Assembly (NCBI GenBank): GCA_903932535.1
Contig: CAIZGR010000336.1
Location: 1 to 40,974, forward strand
Direction of reading: 5' to 3'
Origin: an uncultured Hyphomicrobiales bacterium
Lineage (GTDB): Bacteria; Pseudomonadota; Alphaproteobacteria; Rhizobiales; Beijerinckiaceae
DNA length: 40,974 nucleotides
In this document: positions 28,816-36,955 of the stretch, piece by piece
How positions within the stretch are numbered: the first letter of the stretch is position 1
Layout: each line of letters begins with the position of its first letter
Notes under the pieces: model-generated
Seen by the model: only the letters and a program-made list of their open reading frames with translations
Databases searched by the model: none
What the model was told of the DNA's origin: nothing
Made by a program: the position numbers and the translations under genes

Positions 28816-29216
28816 GGCGTTTCTTCGACACCAATGTTCTCGTCTACGCGTTTCTGGATTCGGAGAAGCGGGAGCGCGCCCTCGAAGTCCTGGCGCAGGG
28901 CGGCGTGATCAGCGCGCAGGTGCTCAACGAATTCACCCATGTCGCGCACAGGAAGCGTCGGCGTCCCTGGCCGGAGATCGAAGCCGCGCTCGGAACCCTT
29001 CGCGAATGGTTCGGCGACATCGTCCCGTTGACGTCCGTGACGCACGCGGCCGCCGTGGCGCTCGCCCGCGACCACGGCTTCGCCTTCTACGACGCGCTCA
29101 TCGTCGCCGCGGCGCTGGAGGGCGGGTGCGACACGCTTTTCAGCGAGGACATGCAGCATGGCCGCGATGTCGGCGGCCTGACGATCGTCAATCCATTCGC
29201 GAACCCGTCGCGGTGA
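28812..29216 (+). CDS. PIN-domain toxin (VapC-like)
   Basis: This 134-residue PIN protein starts from TTG 28812 as (M)RRFFDTNVLVYAFLDSEKRE, with the first metal Asp in FDTN. It continues ISAQVLNEFTHVAHRKR (Glu in VLNEF), FAFYDALIVAAALEGGC (Asp), and TLFSEDMQHGR (Glu-Asp). All active-site acids are present. It pairs with the antitoxin directly upstream through a TTGA overlap. A TTG start with no visible ribosome-binding site of its own implies coupling and low toxin yield. Confidence 0.9.
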   Translation: MRRFFDTNVLVYAFLDSEKRERALEVLAQGGVISAQVLNEFTHVAHRKRRRPWPEIEAALGTLREWFGDIVPLTSVTHAAAVALARDHGFAFYDALIVAAALEGGCDTLFSEDMQHGRDVGGLTIVNPFANPSR

Positions 29217-29315
29217 CGAGGAGCGCTTCGGGAACGAACGGCTCCGCCCCTTCGCTTGTAACAGGCGCTGCGCACGACTAGCTTTGCTCGTGACCTCGAG
29301 CGAGTTCGAACCGTT

Positions 29316-31643
29316 TTGCCCAAATTGACCCCTCCCCGTCGCCCCGCGGCGCCGGCTGCGGCCAGCGCCGCCGCCCTGCCTTCGCGCGAAGAGCTGATCG
29401 CGTTCATCGGCGGCGCGCCGGCGCCGAACGGCGAAAAGCCGCCCGCGCGGGTGACCAAGCGCGACATCGCCCGCGCCTTCGGCGTCACGGGCGAGGCGAA
29501 GGCGGAACTGAAGCTCCTGATCAAGGACCTGCAGAACGAAGGCGCCATCGCCCGGGGCCGCAAGACGCTGCACGCCCAGGGCCGATTGCCGGCCCTCGTC
29601 GTGGCGGACGTCGCCGAACGCGACCGCGACGGCGAGCTCGTCGCCAAGCCCGTCGAGTGGGACGAGGACGGCCCCGCGCCGCGCATCCTGATCCGGCGTC
29701 CGCGCGGAAAGCGCGACAACGCGCCGGCGCCGGGGGTCGGCGCGCGCGTGCTGATGCGGGTCGAGCTCAACCCGGACGCGGCCGGCAAGGAGCCCTCGTA
29801 TTCGGGCCGGGTGGTCAAGATCCTGGAGAAGCTGCGCGCCCGCGTCTTCGCCGTGTTCCGCAAAGCGGAGGACGGCTCGGGCCGCGCCCTGCCGGTGGAG
29901 AAACGGTCGGCGGCGCGGGAGTTCTTCGTGCCCGCCGCCTTCGCCGCCGAGGCCGAGGACGGCGACCTCGTCGCCATCGAACCGCTGCGCGCCCCGCGCC
30001 TCGGGGTTCCGAGCGCGCGAGTGATCGAGTCGGTCGGCTCGGTCAGGTCGGAAAAGGCGGTGAGCCTGATCGCGCTCGCCCAGCATCACATTCCCTTCGT
30101 CTTCTCCCCGGCGGCGGTGAAGGAGGCGGAGGACGCCCGCGCCGTCCGCCTCGCCGGCTCCCGCGAGGACTGGCGGTCGCTGCCGCTCGTCACCATCGAT
30201 CCGCCCGACGCCAAGGACCACGACGACGCCGTCCACGCCGCGCCCGACCCCGACCCGGCCAATCCGGGAGGCTTCGTCGTGACGGTCGCCATCGCGGACG
30301 TCGCCGCCTATGTCCGGCCGGGCTCGGGCCTCGATCGCGACGCGCTCGAGCGCGGCAATTCCGTCTATTTTCCCGACCGGGTCGTGCCGATGCTGCCCGA
30401 GCGCATCTCGAACGACCTCTGCTCGCTTCGCCCGCTCGAGGACCGGCCGGCGCTGGCGGTGCGGATGGCGCTCGGCGCGGACGGGCGCAAGCGGTCGCAC
30501 CGCTTCCATCGCGTCATGATGCGTTCGGCGGCGAAACTCTCCTACGAGCAGGCGCAGGCGGCGATCGACGGGCGGCCGGACGAGACGACGGCGCCCCTGC
30601 TGGAAGCCGTGCTGAAGCCGCTCTGGGCCGCCCATGCCGTGCTCGAGATCGAACGCGAACGGCGCGACCCGCTCGATCTCGACCTGCCCGAACGCAAGGT
30701 CGTGCTCGACCAGGACGGACGCCTCGCCGGGGTGCGCTGGCCGGAACGCCTCGACGCGCATCGCCTGATCGAGGAGTTCATGATCCTCGCCAACGTCGCC
30801 GCCGCCGAGACGCTGGAGGCGCAGAGCTCGCCGCTCCTCTATCGCGCCCACGACGCGCCGAGCGTCGAGAAGCTGAACGATCTCATCGAGTTCCTCGGCA
30901 CGCTCGGCGTCAAGCTCGCCAGGGGCGACCGGGTCAGGCCGTCCCATTTCAACGGCGTGCTCGCCCGCGTGAAGGGCCAGGGGGTCGAGGCGCTGGTCAA
31001 CGAGGTGGTGCTGCGCGCCCAGGCCCAGGCGGAATACAGTCACGAGAACTACGGCCATTTCGGCCTCAACCTCAGGCGCTACGCCCATTTCACCTCGCCG
31101 ATCCGCCGCTATGCCGACCTCGTCGTCCACCGGGCGCTGATTCGCGCCCTCCGTTTCGGCGACGGCGGGCTCCAGGACATGCGCGGCGGCGAGCTGGCGC
31201 AGGTCGCCGAGCACATATCCGCCGCGGAGCGGCGCGCCATGGCGGCCGAGCGCGAGACGGTCGATCGGCTGGTGGCCGCCCATCTCGTCGACCGCGTCGG
31301 CGCGGTGTTCGAGGCGCGCGTCGCCGGGGTCACGCGAGTGGGCCTGTTCGTGAAGCTCGCCGAGACCGGCGCCGACGGCTTCGTGCCGGCCGGGACGCTG
31401 GGCGACGACTATTTCCGCTTCGAGGAAGGAATCCGCGCGCTGGTCGGAACCCGCAGCGGCGTGTCCTACCGCCTCGGCGATTCCGTACGCGCGCGCCTCG
31501 TCGAGGCCGCGCCCTTCGCCGGCGCGCTCCGCTTCGAGATCGTCGCCGGCGCGGCCGACGAGGCGCCGCCCCGGCGGGGAACGCGCCGCGCCCGGACCGA
31601 TCCGCCCGAGCGCCGGTCGAGCCGCAAGAGCGTGCGACGATGA
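29316..31643 (+). CDS. rnr: Ribonuclease R
   Basis: RNase R is a processive 3'-5' exoribonuclease that degrades structured RNA. The 775-residue product has an N-terminal winged-helix region (residues 25-75), cold-shock-like domains, and an RNB catalytic domain with TIDPPDAKDHDDAVHA at about 292-307, whose Asp residues bind Mg. It also has FTSPIRRYADLVVHRAL and a C-terminal S1 domain (VGLFVKLAETGADGFVP) followed by a basic tail. The start is a TTG at 29316 with no ATG nearby; a second in-frame TTG lies three codons later. The gene overlaps the DUF983 gene by 4 bp, giving a three-gene operon with the NUDIX gene. Confidence 0.96.
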   Translation: MPKLTPPRRPAAPAAASAAALPSREELIAFIGGAPAPNGEKPPARVTKRDIARAFGVTGEAKAELKLLIKDLQNEGAIARGRKTLHAQGRLPALVVADVAERDRDGELVAKPVEWDEDGPAPRILIRRPRGKRDNAPAPGVGARVLMRVELNPDAAGKEPSYSGRVVKILEKLRARVFAVFRKAEDGSGRALPVEKRSAAREFFVPAAFAAEAEDGDLVAIEPLRAPRLGVPSARVIESVGSVRSEKAVSLIALAQHHIPFVFSPAAVKEAEDARAVRLAGSREDWRSLPLVTIDPPDAKDHDDAVHAAPDPDPANPGGFVVTVAIADVAAYVRPGSGLDRDALERGNSVYFPDRVVPMLPERISNDLCSLRPLEDRPALAVRMALGADGRKRSHRFHRVMMRSAAKLSYEQAQAAIDGRPDETTAPLLEAVLKPLWAAHAVLEIERERRDPLDLDLPERKVVLDQDGRLAGVRWPERLDAHRLIEEFMILANVAAAETLEAQSSPLLYRAHDAPSVEKLNDLIEFLGTLGVKLARGDRVRPSHFNGVLARVKGQGVEALVNEVVLRAQAQAEYSHENYGHFGLNLRRYAHFTSPIRRYADLVVHRALIRALRFGDGGLQDMRGGELAQVAEHISAAERRAMAAERETVDRLVAAHLVDRVGAVFEARVAGVTRVGLFVKLAETGADGFVPAGTLGDDYFRFEEGIRALVGTRSGVSYRLGDSVRARLVEAAPFAGALRFEIVAGAADEAPPRRGTRRARTDPPERRSSRKSVRR

Positions 31644-32053
31644 ACGACCTGTCCGGCTTCCGGGCGTGGGGCGCGCCGCGACGGAACCGTCCGCTCGGCG
31701 AGGCGATCCGTCGCGGGCTCATCGGACGATGCCCGGCCTGCGGACGCGGCCGGATATTCCGCGCCTATCTCGAGCTGGAGACAAGCTGCAAGGTGTGCGC
31801 CGAGGACCTCAGCCACGCCCGCGCCGACGACGCGCCGGCCTATCTGACGATGCTCGTCGTTTGCCACTTGGCGGGCGCCGGGGTGCTGACGTCGGACGAC
31901 CTGTGGCCGGAGGCGTCCCTGATGGCGACGGCCGCCTTCTGGTTGATCGTCGCCGCCGTCGCGAGCCTTCTCCTTCTGCCGCGCATGAAGGGGGCCGTGG
32001 TCGGCCAGCAATGGGCGCTCTGCATGCACGGTTTCGGGGGGGACGAGACGTGA
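31640..32053 (+). CDS. DUF983 membrane protein with zinc-ribbon-like cysteines
   Basis: This 137-residue protein has GRCPACGRGRIF near residue 30 and a second pair in SCKVCAEDL, forming a four-Cys motif. Two hydrophobic helices follow (YLTMLVVCHLAGAGVL and FWLIVAAVASLLLL). DUF983 proteins occur widely in alphaproteobacteria, often near rnr, and their role is not known. The ATG overlaps the rnr stop (ATGA) and its own stop overlaps the NUDIX start (GTGA). Confidence 0.9.
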   Translation: MNDLSGFRAWGAPRRNRPLGEAIRRGLIGRCPACGRGRIFRAYLELETSCKVCAEDLSHARADDAPAYLTMLVVCHLAGAGVLTSDDLWPEASLMATAAFWLIVAAVASLLLLPRMKGAVVGQQWALCMHGFGGDET

Positions 32054-32757
32054 GCGGAAAGACCGAGGCCGGCAGGGCGCTGCGTCCGCGCGACGCGGCG
32101 ACGCTGATCATCGTCGATCGGGAAGGGCCGGAGCCGCGCGTGCTGATGGGCCGGCGCCACGAGGGGCACACGTTCATGCCGGGCAAGTTCGTCTTTCCCG
32201 GCGGCCGGGTCGAGCCGGAGGACCGGCGCATGGCCGCAGCCGGCGCCCTCGATCCGTATGTGGAGGACAAGCTCAACGCGCGCGTGCAGCGCCCCTCGCC
32301 GGGCTTCGCGCGCGCGATCGCGCTCGCCGCGATCCGCGAGACCTTCGAGGAGACCGGGATCGCCGTCGGCGTCTGCGACTACGGCGCGCCGGACGATCCG
32401 CCGCCCGGCGCCTGGGCGCGCTTCGCCGAGGCGGGCGTCTTTCCGGCGCTCGACGCGATCGACTTTCTCGCCCGCGCCATCACCCCGCCGGGCCGGGTCA
32501 GGCGCTTCGACGCGCGCTTCCTGGTCGTCGACGCGAGCGCCGTCGCCAAGCGCATCGACGGCGTCGTGAACCCCGATGCCGAGCTGGTCGAACTGATTTG
32601 GACGCCGGTTGCCAGCGCGCGCGATCTGGACCTGCCCAACATCACCCGTCTGGCGCTCGACGATCTCGCCGCCGCGCTCGACGGCGGCCTCGACCGGCGC
32701 AGGCCGCGGCCGTTCTATCGCGAGCTGCGCGGCAAGCGGTTGCGGGAGGAGCTTTGA
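32050..32757 (+). CDS. NUDIX hydrolase with an insertion inside the Nudix box
   Basis: This 235-residue hydrolase has RDAATLIIVDREGPEPRVLM near the start, the glycine part of the Nudix box in KFVFPGGRVEPED, and the REx2EE part in AIRETFEETGI. The two parts are separated by about 40 residues instead of seven. Such a split box is known in the NUDT19-type CoA diphosphatases, so CoA or acyl-CoA cleavage is a reasonable guess. It starts with GTG 32050, overlapping the DUF983 stop, and ends the rnr operon. Confidence 0.88.
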   Translation: MSGKTEAGRALRPRDAATLIIVDREGPEPRVLMGRRHEGHTFMPGKFVFPGGRVEPEDRRMAAAGALDPYVEDKLNARVQRPSPGFARAIALAAIRETFEETGIAVGVCDYGAPDDPPPGAWARFAEAGVFPALDAIDFLARAITPPGRVRRFDARFLVVDASAVAKRIDGVVNPDAELVELIWTPVASARDLDLPNITRLALDDLAAALDGGLDRRRPRPFYRELRGKRLREEL

Positions 32758-32783
32758 CGGGCGCCGCGCTTCGGCCCTGCGCG

Positions 32784-33188
32784 TCAGGCCGCCGCCCGGA
32801 TCGCCGCCCGCTCCGACGGCCGCAGCCGGGCGGCGAGTTCCGTCAGCGCAAGGTGATAGGTCCTCGCGGCGCGGCGCGAACGGCGGGTGCGCGAGACCAC
32901 GACCTCGAGGAGCTCGATGACGATCTCGGCGTCGATCTCGGCGAGACGGCCGCGCGCCAGGCCCGCCCGTTCGTGCGCCGAAACGAGCGCCTCGCGCAGG
33001 CGCTCGAAATCCTGAATGTCTCCGCCGACGAGCGCGCGCCAAGCCCGCGCATGAAGGCGGGACAATTCCCGCGCCAGCAGGTCGTTATTCAGGCGGCTGC
33101 GATAGGCTGCGAGCAGCCGGTCGAAGATCAGCGGCCCCGACCATTGCTCCAATCCCGAGAACCCTTCGGACGAGTCGGTCAACGGCAT
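32784..33188 (-). CDS. Hypothetical helical protein (134 aa) behind GANTC/TTAACCAT sites
   Basis: The sequence begins MPLTDSSEGFSGLEQWSGPL and continues LIFDRLLAAYRSRLNNDLLA, with further long amphipathic helices (ALVSAHERAGLARGRLAEID, VVSRTRRSRRAARTYHLAL). I do not recognise a family and no enzyme motif is visible. The ATG at 33188 gives a compact protein; a start at 33311 would run through the regulatory sites below and is less likely. The gene sits between the NUDIX gene (convergent) and nusB (same strand, ending upstream of it). Confidence 0.7.
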   Translation of the reverse strand: MPLTDSSEGFSGLEQWSGPLIFDRLLAAYRSRLNNDLLARELSRLHARAWRALVGGDIQDFERLREALVSAHERAGLARGRLAEIDAEIVIELLEVVVSRTRRSRRAARTYHLALTELAARLRPSERAAIRAAA

Positions 33189-33231
33189 GGCGGCGATCCC
33201 AGCGCTGTCGTTAGGAAAGGCCTGCGCGGCG

Positions 33232-33283
33232 GATTCCCAGACACGACTTGCACCCCACTTTGATTCGTCATGGTTAACGATTC
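33232..33283 (-). promoter_or_regulatory. Cluster of GANTC sites and a CtrA-like TTAACCAT half site
   Basis: GATTC occurs at 33232-33236, 33262-33266 and 33279-33283, and TTAACCAT (minus strand, 33277-33270) lies between the last two. GANTC is the CcrM methylation target in alphaproteobacteria, and TTAACCAT is a known CtrA half-site type. All lie 44-95 bp upstream of the start of the 134-residue gene, suggesting cell-cycle control. This is inference. Confidence 0.5.
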
Positions 33284-33376
33284 GCAAACGCGCACGACGA
33301 GGCTTCCACAAATACCGTGCAAATTTTCACCTGACCTTGCGCCGGAGCGTCGTTCGACGCCTCCGGCTCGGACCGG

Positions 33377-33847
33377 CTAGCGGTTCAACTCGAATTCCGC
33401 CGGACGCGTCTGCCGCGCGAGCGCATCGAGCACGGCATTGATCATCCCGCACTCGTCCGGACCGAAGAACGCGGCTGCGACGTCCACGTATTCGGTCACG
33501 ACGACGCGCGCCGGCACGTCGGGGCGGCTGCGCAGCTCGTAGGTGGCGGCGCGCAGAATCGCCCGCATCAGCGCCTCGACCCGGCGCAGCGGCCAGCCGG
33601 ACGCCAGCGTCGCGTCGAGCCCGCGGTCGATCGGCGTCTGATCGCGCAGCACGCCCGAGACGACGTCGCGGAAAAAGCGGAGTTCCGCCGGGTTGTACGC
33701 GTCGCCCTCGATTTCCTGCCCGATCCAGTGCGCTTCGAACTCGGCGAGGATGTCGTCGAGCCCCTTCTCGGCGACCTCCATCTGATAGAGGGCCTGGGAG
33801 GCGGCGAGGCGCGCGGCGGAGCGCAGATCCGATTTCTTGAGCTTCAT
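33377..33847 (-). CDS. nusB: Transcription antitermination factor NusB
   Basis: NusB with NusE (S10) binds boxA and supports processive transcription of rRNA operons. The 156-residue all-helical product begins MKLKKSDLRSAARLAASQAL, with the typical ARLAA.QALYQMEVAEK, and continues through FFRDVVSGVL and RAILRAATYEL to VTEYVDVAAAFFGPDECGMI, which contains the conserved EYvdvA..F motif. It overlaps the ribH stop by 4 bp (ATGA). The ribH-nusB order is common in proteobacteria. Confidence 0.96.
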   Translation of the reverse strand: MKLKKSDLRSAARLAASQALYQMEVAEKGLDDILAEFEAHWIGQEIEGDAYNPAELRFFRDVVSGVLRDQTPIDRGLDATLASGWPLRRVEALMRAILRAATYELRSRPDVPARVVVTEYVDVAAAFFGPDECGMINAVLDALARQTRPAEFELNR

Positions 33848-34335
33848 TGGCCGCGACCCCTGCGTTTGAGGAGCGCGAGCCCGATCGCCGCCCGGACGGC
33901 GTCGCCGCCTTTGTCGCCGCGCGCCGGATCGGCGCGCTCCTCGGCCTGCGCGATGGTCTCGGTGGTGAGGATGCCGTTGCCGAGCGCCAGCCTGCTCTGC
34001 ACCGAAAGGTCGATGAGCGCGCGGGCCGACTCTCCGGCGACGATCTCGAAATGGTAGGTTTCGCCGCGCACGACGCAGCCGAGCGCTACGGCGCCGTCAT
34101 ACGGGCGCCCGGCCGCCTCCGCGGCGTCGAGCGTGATCGCCATGCCGGCCGGAATCTCGAGCGCGCCGGCCACGCCGACGACGTCGAAGGTCGCGCCGGC
34201 GGCGTCGAGGGCGCGGATCGCGCCTTCGAGCAGATGCGCGCCGATCGCGTCGTAGAAGCGCGCCTCCACGATCAGGAAGCGCCCGCCCTCGATGCGGGGC
34301 GCGGATGCGATTGTAGCGCGGCTGGGCTCGGCCAT
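33844..34335 (-). CDS. ribH: 6,7-dimethyl-8-ribityllumazine synthase
   Basis: RibH condenses the ribityl-aminopyrimidine intermediate with dihydroxybutanone phosphate, the next-to-last step of riboflavin synthesis. The 163-residue product has RFLIVEARFYDAIGAHLLEG, VVGVAGALEIPAGM, YDGAVALGCVVRGETYHFEI (with the catalytic His), and GNGILTTETIAQAEERAD. Family length and motifs are intact. I chose the ATG at 34335. No other rib gene is in the window. Confidence 0.95.
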   Translation of the reverse strand: MAEPSRATIASAPRIEGGRFLIVEARFYDAIGAHLLEGAIRALDAAGATFDVVGVAGALEIPAGMAITLDAAEAAGRPYDGAVALGCVVRGETYHFEIVAGESARALIDLSVQSRLALGNGILTTETIAQAEERADPARGDKGGDAVRAAIGLALLKRRGRGQ

Positions 34336-34408
34336 GCTGAACGGTCTCTTGATTTTGTGTCGGATTGCCGAGAGTCCATAACGGCCGGGGGCCGCGGAGG
34401 CAAGGACA

Positions 34409-34708
34409 TCAGTCGCAGCGGAACCGCCAGCGGCCGTAGCGCCAGGGCCGCGACCACGACGCGCCGGCCGGAATCGCCTGCGGCGGCGGATCGAATCCCG
34501 CGCCGCCCCAGGGATGGCAGCGGCAGAGGCGCGCCGTTCCCATCCAGGCGCCGGCCCAGAGGCCGTGACGTGCGATCGACTCGTCCGCATAGTCCGAGCA
34601 GGTCGGCAGGTAGCGGCATTGCCGGCCGATCACGCTCGACAGGGTGAGCTGGTAGAAACGGATCAGCGCATGCGCCGCCCTGCGCGGCGCGCAGGCGAGC
34701 GCGCTCAT
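34409..34708 (-). CDS. yidD: Membrane protein insertion efficiency factor YidD
   Basis: This 99-residue protein has LIRFYQLTLSSVIGRQCRYL, PTCSDYADESIARHG, and RLCRCHPWGGAGFDPPP, the YidD signature with conserved cysteines. YidD helps membrane protein insertion at the inner membrane. The start overlaps the stop of the Fe-S scaffold gene upstream (4 bp). A short basic and Trp-rich C-terminus (SWSRPWRYGRWRFRCD) follows the core. Confidence 0.93.
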   Translation of the reverse strand: MSALACAPRRAAHALIRFYQLTLSSVIGRQCRYLPTCSDYADESIARHGLWAGAWMGTARLCRCHPWGGAGFDPPPQAIPAGASWSRPWRYGRWRFRCD

Positions 34709-35157
34709 GGCGCCTCGGCGGTCTGCGAGGCCTTTTTCTCGATCTGGCCGAGGGCGTCGGCGACAGCGTCGAAAGTGAGCAGAGTCGAGGCGTGGCGCGC
34801 CCTGTAGGCGCGCACGGGCTCGAGCAGGGCGAAATCGGCCCACTTGCCTTCCGGCGGCGGACCGTCCTGCTTGAGCATACGGGTCACCGTCGCGCGCAGC
34901 GCCAGAAGCTCTTCCGCCGTCGCCCCGACGACGTGACGCGCCATCAGCGACGACGACGCCTGACCGAGGGCGCAGGCCCTCACGTCGTGGCCGAAGTCCA
35001 CGACTCGGCCGTCCCGCACGATGAGATCGACGATCACCGTCGACCCGCACAGCCGCGAATGCGCCTTTGCGGTGGCGTCGGGGGAGGAGAGGCGGCCGAG
35101 CCGGGGAATGTCCGCCGCCAGCTCCAGCACGCGCCGGCTGTAAATGTCGTCCAACAT
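34705..35157 (-). CDS. Iron-sulfur cluster assembly scaffold (IscU/NifU-N family)
   Basis: The 150-residue product starts [20 protein letters not shown]. It has [19 protein letters not shown] (first Cys), [17 protein letters not shown] (Cys in the CALG.ASSS motif), and a divergent later segment near residue 110 with no third conserved Cys visible to me. In alphaproteobacteria this IscU-like protein is encoded beside yidD and near folE. It is transcribed away from folE, sharing a divergent intergenic region with a perfect palindrome. Whether it truly carries clusters is not known. Confidence 0.88.
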   Translation of the reverse strand: MLDDIYSRRVLELAADIPRLGRLSSPDATAKAHSRLCGSTVIVDLIVRDGRVVDFGHDVRACALGQASSSLMARHVVGATAEELLALRATVTRMLKQDGPPPEGKWADFALLEPVRAYRARHASTLLTFDAVADALGQIEKKASQTAEAP

Positions 35158-35181
35158 GCGATCGTCGAGACCAGAGACAGG

Positions 35182-35196
35182 GTGGCGCAGCGCCAC
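35182..35196. promoter_or_regulatory. Palindrome in the folE / Fe-S scaffold divergent region
   Basis: GTGGCGC-A-GCGCCAC is a perfect 7+1+7 palindrome. TATATA follows at 35205-35210 and could be a -10 region for either gene. It may be an operator, but I cannot tie it to a known regulator. Confidence 0.35.
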
Positions 35197-35275
35197 GGGG
35201 GTCCTATATAGGGCGGGTTCCGGACGAAATCGAGCCGGGGAGCAAGCCGGGGCTCGCTCCGACAGGGACGCGTCG

Positions 35276-35905
35276 ATGGACGAGGTTGTCAAGCTGAAGC
35301 CGGCCGCGGCGGCCGTTCCCGCGCCATCCGCGCGCCGGCCGACCCGCGAGGAAGCGGAAGCGGCGGTGCGCGTCCTGATCGCCTGGGCGGGCGACGATCC
35401 CGACCGCGAGGGCCTGATCGACACGCCCCGCCGCGTCGCCAAAGCCTACGAGGAACTGTTCGCCGGCTATCGCGAGGACGCCGCCAAGCCCCTGAAGCGC
35501 GTGTTTCACGACGTGTCGGGCTACAAGGACTTCGTCCTGGTGCGCGACATCTCCTTCGTGTCGCATTGCGAGCACCATATGGCGCCGTTCTTCGGCAAGG
35601 CGCACGTCGGCTATTATCCCCGGCGGGGCGTCGTCGGCCTCTCCAAGCTCGCGCGGATCGTCGACACCTTCGCGAGGCGCCTGCAGACGCAGGAGGCGCT
35701 GACGGCCCAGATCGTCGAGGCGATCGAGAAGACGCTGGAGACCCGCGGCGTGGCGGTGATGCTCGAGGCCGAGCACGCCTGCATGGCGATGCGCGGCGTG
35801 CGCAAGGAGGGCGCCTCGACCGTGACGACGCAGTTCAGCGGCGTCTTCCGCGACGACCCGAACGAGCAGACGCGCTTCTTCAGCCTGCTGCGCGGCGCCC
35901 GCTGA
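35276..35905 (+). CDS. folE: GTP cyclohydrolase I
   Basis: FolE converts GTP to 7,8-dihydroneopterin triphosphate for folate synthesis. The 209-residue product has the zinc ligands in [19 protein letters not shown] and in [20 protein letters not shown], plus IGLSK-like [19 protein letters not shown]. All active-site residues are present, so it is a type IA enzyme. I chose the ATG at 35276 by family length. It is followed by hisI after only 2 bp. Confidence 0.96.
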   Translation: MDEVVKLKPAAAAVPAPSARRPTREEAEAAVRVLIAWAGDDPDREGLIDTPRRVAKAYEELFAGYREDAAKPLKRVFHDVSGYKDFVLVRDISFVSHCEHHMAPFFGKAHVGYYPRRGVVGLSKLARIVDTFARRLQTQEALTAQIVEAIEKTLETRGVAVMLEAEHACMAMRGVRKEGASTVTTQFSGVFRDDPNEQTRFFSLLRGAR

Positions 35906-35907
35906 CC

Positions 35908-36312
35908 ATGGGCGGCGCCGCCGACCGCGAGGAGGGCCTGGCTTTTCGGCCGAAATTCGGCGCCGACGGCTTGGCCACGTGTGTGACGATCGACGCCGGG
36001 CGCGGCGACGTGCTGATGGTCGCGCACATGAACGCCGAGGCGCTCGAGGCGACGCTGTCGAGCGGGATCGTCCATTACTGGTCGCGGTCGCGAGGCGCGC
36101 TCTGGCGCAAGGGCGACACGTCCGGCCAGAGCCAGAGGCTCGTCGAGATGCGGGTCGATTGCGATCAGGACGCCTTCCTCGCCTTCGTCGAGGTCGGCGG
36201 CGACGGCGGCGCCTGCCACACCGGCCGGCGTTCCTGCTTCTATCGCAGGATCGAAAGCGGCTCCGGCGGCGCGCGCCTCGCCTTCGTCGACGCCGGGCGA
36301 TCGGCAGAATGA
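35908..36312 (+). CDS. hisI: Phosphoribosyl-AMP cyclohydrolase
   Basis: HisI opens the purine ring of PR-AMP in histidine synthesis. The 134-residue protein has VAHMNAEALEATLSSGIVHY, WSRSRGALWRKGDTSGQSQR, VDCDQDAFL, and ACHTGRRSCFYR, giving the conserved Zn and Mg sites (Cys, Cys, Cys and the Asp group). HisE is not fused. It is coupled to folE, a common arrangement in Rhizobiales. Confidence 0.96.
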   Translation: MGGAADREEGLAFRPKFGADGLATCVTIDAGRGDVLMVAHMNAEALEATLSSGIVHYWSRSRGALWRKGDTSGQSQRLVEMRVDCDQDAFLAFVEVGGDGGACHTGRRSCFYRRIESGSGGARLAFVDAGRSAE

Positions 36313-36389
36313 AGCCGCGCTTGCCGGCCCGAACGTTTGGGATAAGACGAGGGCGCGCTCGAACGCGAGCCGACACGGAGGAACAGCGC

Positions 36390-36821
36390 ATGCGGGCTCA
36401 GCGGGCCTTGATTGTTTCGGGAACGCTCATCGGGCTCGCGGGCGCGGCGTTCGGCGGCGAGGCGCCCGAGGGCGCGGGCGTGATGACCCAACAGCTCGCC
36501 GTCACAGCCCAGTCGCTCGGTCAGGCGCTGCCGCAGAAGGTCGACGACACGCTGACCCTGTCGAGCGTGAGCGCCGAAGGCCTGACCTTGACCTACCACT
36601 ACAAATTCACCGATCCGGCCGTGAAGGCGAGCGAGCGCGTGGCGGAGCTGAACAATCGCAACTTGGCGCAATCCTGCCATCATCCGGGCATGCGGCAGAT
36701 GATGAAGGTGTTCGAGGTGGCGTTCGTCTACAGCTATGCGCCGTACTCGGGCGAGGCGCCGATCGACGCGAAGATCGACGAAAAGGCGTGCTTGGCGTAC
36801 GATCAGTCGCGGTGGAAGTGA
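36390..36821 (+). CDS. Exported hypothetical protein (143 aa)
   Basis: The protein starts MRAQRALIVSGTLIGLAGAA, a likely Sec signal peptide ending near AAFGGEA. The mature part contains LAVTAQSLGQALPQKVDDTL, LTYHYKFTD, and two Cys (SCHHPGM and KACLAY) that could form a disulfide. GGAGG lies eight bases before the ATG. I do not recognise the family; a periplasmic fate is inferred. It lies between hisI and the patatin-like gene on the same strand. Confidence 0.75.
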   Translation: MRAQRALIVSGTLIGLAGAAFGGEAPEGAGVMTQQLAVTAQSLGQALPQKVDDTLTLSSVSAEGLTLTYHYKFTDPAVKASERVAELNNRNLAQSCHHPGMRQMMKVFEVAFVYSYAPYSGEAPIDAKIDEKACLAYDQSRWK

Positions 36822-36955
36822 CGCGCCTGCGGTGGCGCCGCCTACGATTTGACATCTTTCGCGAATTTGCTCGCGAAACCCGGCGCGCGGTGGGAATTGG
36901 CGCGACGGGAAACGCCGAGAAGGACTGTCCGAGACCTGGCGTGGGGTCGCGCGCG

